NCBI RefSeq assembly: GCF_026745355.1
Contig: NC_079209.1
Location: forward strand, 29,603,347 to 29,667,346
Reading direction: 5' to 3'
Source of the DNA: Beta vulgaris subsp. vulgaris
Lineage: Eukaryota > Streptophyta > Magnoliopsida > Caryophyllales > Amaranthaceae
DNA: 64,000 nt
Shown: positions 58,898 to 64,000 of the stretch, piece after piece
Layout of the letters: every line of letters starts with the position of its first letter
Numbering within the stretch: position 1 is the first letter of the stretch
Made by a program: the position numbers and the translations under genes
The notes under the pieces: generated by a model
Told to the model about the DNA's origin: nothing
The model's input: only the letters and a program-made list of their open reading frames with translations
Databases searched by the model: none

Positions 58898-59890
58898 GAC
58901 ATCTCAATAATTATCTCTTTCAAAAATCTTTCTCAATGATTAAAGGAAATTATCAACGCATTACCATCGTGTGTGACGTTTCGACTTATTCAGAAATTTG
59001 CAGTGAAAAATAATACAACTTTACAAACCAAATAAATAAAGTCAATTAAAAGTCTTACGTTTTGAATTAACATGGCCCATCAAATAAAATTAATTTAATT
59101 AAACAAAATTAGCAACTAAGTCAACCAAAGGTCAAACCACAAATAATTCTAGAGTTTAAGACAAATTCCAAAATAATATTTAAGAAACATTAAAACAGTT
59201 CAACCAACTATACAAAAATAAATAAACAAAATAGCTACAGTCGCACTCTCAAGCATCATGAACTCCCACCTAAAAAAGAGCATTGACCTATTAATGCAAG
59301 TCATTTCTCACAAACTAATATGTGATAAAGATAGGTCGTCACAGGATCAATAACACATAAGTCATGATCAAACAAGCAAAGTACAAAATATGTAAAGGTG
59401 AGTACATAAAATTTAAGAATAGTTGAGTAAACAACCTAATATGATACTACGTAAAAAGAATAAAAGACATGCTCTACATGCAAGATAAGTAATACACGAA
59501 TAAAACATGCAACGCCTTGGAGATCCATGGTCTCAATCAAACACAAAAATGATAGTGGAAAACAAAACTTAATCCTGTGGATTATGGGCCACTAATAAAT
59601 TAATGGCCCAAAAAGGTCTCTCAAATATACAAATGCTTGATTGAAATTAAAATGATTACCCATAATACATTAATATCCTAAATCCCAAATTATATAAAGT
59701 CACTTCAGCATAGTCCTTTCGAAGCATTCCCGTCCATAATCAAACTTGAGTTATCTTCACAATACCTGAATAATTTGACAGAAAAAATAGAGAAAAGGGA
59801 AGACATAAAACAAACTAAAACGAGTAGAAAACTCAGAAACTTTACTACATCCCATAAAAATAGTTTTAGTTCTTAATCATTGTTCAAACA
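58898..59890 (-). repeat. Decayed Tekay-family LTR, minus orientation
   Basis: Starts TGTGACATCTCAATAATTAT and follows the family S layout: TGTGTGACGTTTCGACTTATTC and AAATTTGCAG at 58970-59005, ATCGATCC-type TCACAGGATCAATAACACAT at about 59340, and TATGATACTACG at about 59440. It is interrupted by the solo LTR at 59891. Its far end was not located past 62460. Confidence 0.65.
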
Positions 59891-62455
59891 TATAACACCC
59901 CGATAATTCTCTCTTTTCAAAATACCTTTTCAATATAAGACATAGAGAAATACCAAAGCATTATCGCACGTGTGATAACGTATCGGCTTATTCAGAATTT
60001 TGCAGCGTAAAACATATTACTAAACTTCATACTTTGAATATAATAAATAAATAAAGTACTTAAAACCAACACACTATAAATATTAACATCAAACCAAACT
60101 TAATATAATAGGTTCCAACTAAAGTAATACATAAAACAATTTGTTACACAAGCTCTCCATTCCCAGATTCCCATGATGTAACATTTGGAAATCTGTAGAT
60201 GTCAACGCTCTAAAGAATCTGCTCACCAAAATGGGTCATCACATGATCAATAAGACAAAATCATGAACAACATACACAAACAAAGTACGTAATCAACAAG
60301 CTGAGTACTACATAATAATAAATAAACATTCCTGACATGATACTAATAAATAATAAATAGGGATAAATAATAATATAACAATCTAACATTCTACAGATAA
60401 CGTTTACTGAACTAAACTTTAACCATGTTTTTTATTAATTTAATGGAATAGTTATTGGACCAAGTTGTCCTACCAAAACATGCCTTCACTTAGGAAGACG
60501 AAATACGGTCGCGACTCCGTATTCCAGAATGACCTGCGATATCGAGGAACCTTTGAAAAATAGGAATGATGATCAATCCATTTTCTAGAAAAAGCCGTGG
60601 GCTACCACAATGTACTCCAACTCCTAATTGTCCAACTTCAGACGTGCACCAGTCTAAAGTTTATTGCTATACAAGTTACACTTTACGTGATTTACAATTT
60701 ATTACTTGTTATGACACACAAGTAACACAGACATATATAATCAAACATTCACAACTGAACTTCCTTTTTATCTTAGGATTATATAAGTGATCACACAACT
60801 TACAATCCAAGATTAATTCCTTTTTATTCCAATCTTTCTTATTTGTTGAACCTAGCCAACAACCAACTTACCTTTCAAAGGCATAAATCATCAACTTACC
60901 AAATAAGCCCATAGTCCTCATAAACTAGTGAAAATAGTAATACAAGGGAACATATGATTCAACATGATTCAACTCAACAATTATATTGATTCCCCCATGT
61001 GAATTAATAAATAAAGTTCCCAACCAACATGCTTGCATCAATATTCCATACAAACATAATATTCAACTCACAATCAAATCTCATAATCAACATGTTTGCA
61101 CACATGCATAAAACGTGTAAAATCCAATCATAATATAATTCACATATGAACTTACAAAAATTCCTATACATGATACTACAACCTTTCCTTCCTAAAATCA
61201 TGATACTACATCACATAACACATAGGTATGTAGGTACCTTGTGTAAACAAATTAGTAGGCCACCTTTAATCACCTTAAAATTCGCCTACTGAATAATCCC
61301 AACCTAAAACAACCAATATAATTCAAAGTCAATACCCCAAATAAATTCCAGCAAATGTAAAAATACTTTAAATCCTCTTAGAAATATTTAAAAGTTATTT
61401 TTACCATTAAAACGTCAGTTACTTATTTTACCTAGCATAATACTACTATACTAGTCATTAAAATCCATAAAACTCCATTTATAACAACCTTTCTAAAATT
61501 TCAGCAACTTATAAAATATTAAAACTCTGTTCAAACATACTTAAACATGCTTAAATTCATAATTTAAATCAATTTCATAGTTTATAATATGCTGTTATGA
61601 TTTTCCAATCTTTAACACCCTAAAAATTCATGCTTTGATAATTAAAACTCAATCTAAATATAATAATAAAATCTCAAATTTTATTTTTTCAATACATAAT
61701 TCATATAATTATAGATTCGTCATCAAAATAGTAAATTAAAGTTATTAATCATAATTAGTACTCAAACAGAACATAAAAACATAATCTTTAATCAAAACTT
61801 GAGGAGGAAGAAAATAATTAAACCAAAGAAACGAAGGAAACAATGGAGGAAAGGCGCCAACGTGAAGGAGGCAGCAGCGGCACACCAAATAGATGGCGAT
61901 GGGTGTTGGTGACGTTTCTTGACAAAGAAGAAAACGTTTCTTGAAGAAGAAGAAAGAAAATTGGAAGAAAGCAAAAAGGAAAGAAAACCGTGAGGGAGAG
62001 AGAGAAAAGAGGAGGTCGGCTCTTGGGAATTGTGAGGAGGAGAGAGAAAATTTTGTATGGTAAAATAATTAGGTTTAAGGTATTCATATGTAGGCTTTTC
62101 CTTTTGGGCTTAGGAAGAGGAAATTGGGTTTGAATAGAGTTTTATGATGAATAGGATTGGTGATTTAGAACTCCTAACATCAATAGCAATCCTTTTCCTA
62201 ATCCACTTAGAATTTGGATTCCTCAAGCCCATTTAAACTTCTTTTCCAAATCCAATTAGTATTTCAAATATTTTTCAAAGCATGCCTTAACAAAAATATT
62301 TTAAGTTCCTTAAATCCTTAAAATAATTTCTTTGATTTTCAAAATGGTCAACCTTCTTTAAATGAATAAATCATTTCAAACTAAATTATGTTTAAATATA
62401 AATATACAAATACTAAGATATATTTATAAAATTCATAAATTTACGCGGGATTACA
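59891..62455 (-). mobile_element. Solo LTR, family S, minus orientation (second)
   Basis: 2565 bp, TATAACACCCCGATAATTC (terminal TG mutated to TA) to GCGGGATTACA. Perfect TSD AAACA at 59886-59890 and 62456-62460. It is homologous along its length to 37750-40307 and to the reverse complement of 28096-30604. Confidence 0.92.
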
Positions 62456-62460
62456 AAACA

Positions 62461-63300
62461 TGCATATATTACATTACTTTGGTAATTGTTCGGAAATACT
62501 ATCAGAAAACATTACCGTATATTGAACTGGCTGCTGGCAAGGACCATTTACATGAGCTTAGTTCATTGGCAAGTACATGTTTTGGACATAACATTAACAT
62601 TAACGTTCGACCACTTTGGTCCTTTTCATACATTGTAAACATAATCATTTACTAGTAATTTGCCCATTTATCAGCTCCATAACTCCAAGCCAGCGAAACC
62701 ATTCACTTTTAAAACTTGCATATATTTATATTTTCGGACAACACCTATAAAATCATTAAACCATAAATCATCAATAAACTTGTATAATATCATAAATAAT
62801 ATAGCATGGAGATTTGCGTCACTTTCATAATTCACATAAAAACATTCATTATATCACATATATCACACCTTATAGCATATAATCATATTATTAGTATCAC
62901 ATAGTCACACATACACATAATTGCTGGACATAAAATGTTACACATTAACGTATACGAGCAGTCACATATAAATATAGACATAAATATTACATCATATGTA
63001 ATTCCTCTCCTTTACTCCTTAAGTATCGTCATTCCTTAACTTTCAAGAATCATCATTTAGAAATTCCATTTATTCATAGCTTTCATAACCAAGAAAATAG
63101 ACCTTGCGTTTCATGAATCATGATTTAAACAAACAAGCTGAAGGAACGTGTGACATTTGACAACAACAACAAAAAACTTCCAGAGGGTCTAACGTTTGAC
63201 TCCAAACTCGGAACTGAGTTGGGTTTAAGTTCAATAACTTTTCAAAGCATGGGCAAAAACCAACTATAGTAAGAAGAATTTGGGTAAAAAAACCATTGCT
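62461..63300. other. AT-rich intergenic sequence
   Basis: No gene, tRNA or clear transposon terminus is seen. ATATCACA/CATAATCA-type runs occur at 62820-62920. It may include remains of the decayed LTR. Confidence 0.5.
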
Positions 63301-63314
63301 GCAACATAAAATCA

Positions 63315-63352
63315 AGAAAGAAAGAAAGAGAGAGTGTGTGTGTGTGCGTGTG
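63315..63352 (+). repeat. Compound microsatellite (AAAG)n-(GT)n
   Basis: GAAAGAAAGAAAGAGAGAG followed by GTGTGTGTGTGTGCGTGTG. Simple repeat. Confidence 0.9.
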
Positions 63353-63599
63353 GGCATCTGGGGTCATTCATGGATACTCAAGAAGAAGAAGACACATCAA
63401 TGAAAATTCATATGTTTTAGGATTTTTTAACTCGAATAATACAAACTTGGGGCTGTTCTCTCGCTATAATACAAACTTTTGATTATTTTTTAATAACAAA
63501 CTTTAGGCCAAAATTCCTCCAGTAGGTCAAGTTGACCGTTAACCTGTAAAACAGGTAGATTTTTTTTAACTCCAAAATCTCTTCCTCCTTCCCCTAGCC

Positions 63600-63975
63600 A
63601 ACCAATTGAAAATGTGAAACCCCCCTCCCCCCACCTCCACGGCTCCACCCCCACCCCTCCCCCCACCCTCACCTCCACAGCTCCACCCCCCTCCCACAGC
63701 TCCACCCCTACTCCCACCCCCACGGATGAAGCCACCATCACCACCCCCTTCCTCACCACGAAACCGCCTAAAACTCACCACCCACGAAACTGCCTCAAAC
63801 TCACCACCCACGAAACCGCCTCAAACTCCCCCACCATGAAACCGCCTCAAACTCACCACCAGAAACCACTTCCCCAGACCCACCCCACGGTTTAGGGTTT
63901 CTCCGCCACAAGAACCGTTTTCTCACTACCACCTCCTCAAACTCACTACCACCACCCTCAAACTCTCTTCTCTCA
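63600..63975 (+). repeat. C-rich minisatellite region
   Basis: CCACC-rich low-complexity sequence, then degenerate tandem copies of a roughly 26-bp unit near CGAAACCGCCTCAAACTCAC (about 63758-63865). The long ORFs on both strands (Pro/Thr/His-rich or Gly/Val-rich) come from this composition. A similar CAC-rich style occurs in the intron 6 element. Confidence 0.75.
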
Positions 63976-64000
63976 ACTCACAAACCGTGAACGTCCTCGC

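Noticed and set aside
63490..63895. Gly/Val-rich or Pro/Thr-rich ORFs near the right edge
   Set aside because: Composition-driven ORFs in a C-rich minisatellite, without start context or domain.

Overview
This is nuclear DNA of a flowering plant, most likely a eudicot. The evidence is a seven-exon host gene with GT-AG introns and a plastid-type leader, embedded in Ty3/gypsy and Ty1/copia LTR retrotransposons, MITEs and hAT relics. The species cannot be named from the sequence alone. There are no bacterial-type operons, CRISPR arrays or convincing RNA genes.

Positions 1-41853 are a nested retrotransposon block whose junctions can almost all be read from target-site duplications (TSDs). Element A (Tekay-type chromovirus, + strand, 5' end outside the window) carries a broken gag-pol (524-5356) and a 3' LTR that starts at 5587. 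Element B (Tekay-type, 7191-36888, TSD GTTTT) is inserted in that LTR. Inside B lie element C (CRM-like chromovirus, - strand, 10043-16633, TSD ATGTA/ATGTC) and element D (non-autonomous, LTR-internal-LTR-internal-LTR, 22194-33762, TSD TAAGG). Inside C lies a 625-bp hAT-type MITE (TSD CTAACCAT), and inside D a solo LTR (28096-30604, TSD GTATT). Beyond A's LTR end (37220) comes a fragment of a second A-family copy, whose LTR is split by another solo LTR (37750-40307, TSD TTTAA).

Positions 41916-47705 are a SIRE/Maximus-type Ty1/copia element. It lost its primer-binding site, gag, protease, integrase and most of its reverse transcriptase, but keeps a large third, env-like ORF (44550-45944) broken by one stop codon.

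Positions 49999-58101 hold the only convincing host gene, a HISN3/HisA-type phosphoribosylformimino-AICAR isomerase of histidine biosynthesis (317 residues, seven exons, apparently intact). Intron 4 holds a hAT element. Intron 6 holds two TIR elements, one of which carries an antisense fragment of a PRA1 (prenylated Rab acceptor) gene.

Positions 58102-64000 are intergenic: a decayed Tekay-family LTR, a solo LTR inserted in it (59891-62455, TSD AAACA), AT-rich sequence, a microsatellite and a C-rich minisatellite.

No retroelement here has an intact gag-pol. The most unusual items are the three-LTR element D with its unassigned ORF and palindrome array, the acidic-repeat ORF upstream of gag in element B, the PRA1 capture inside HISN3, and a small hairpin in the Tekay LTRs whose closing pair appears to covary.
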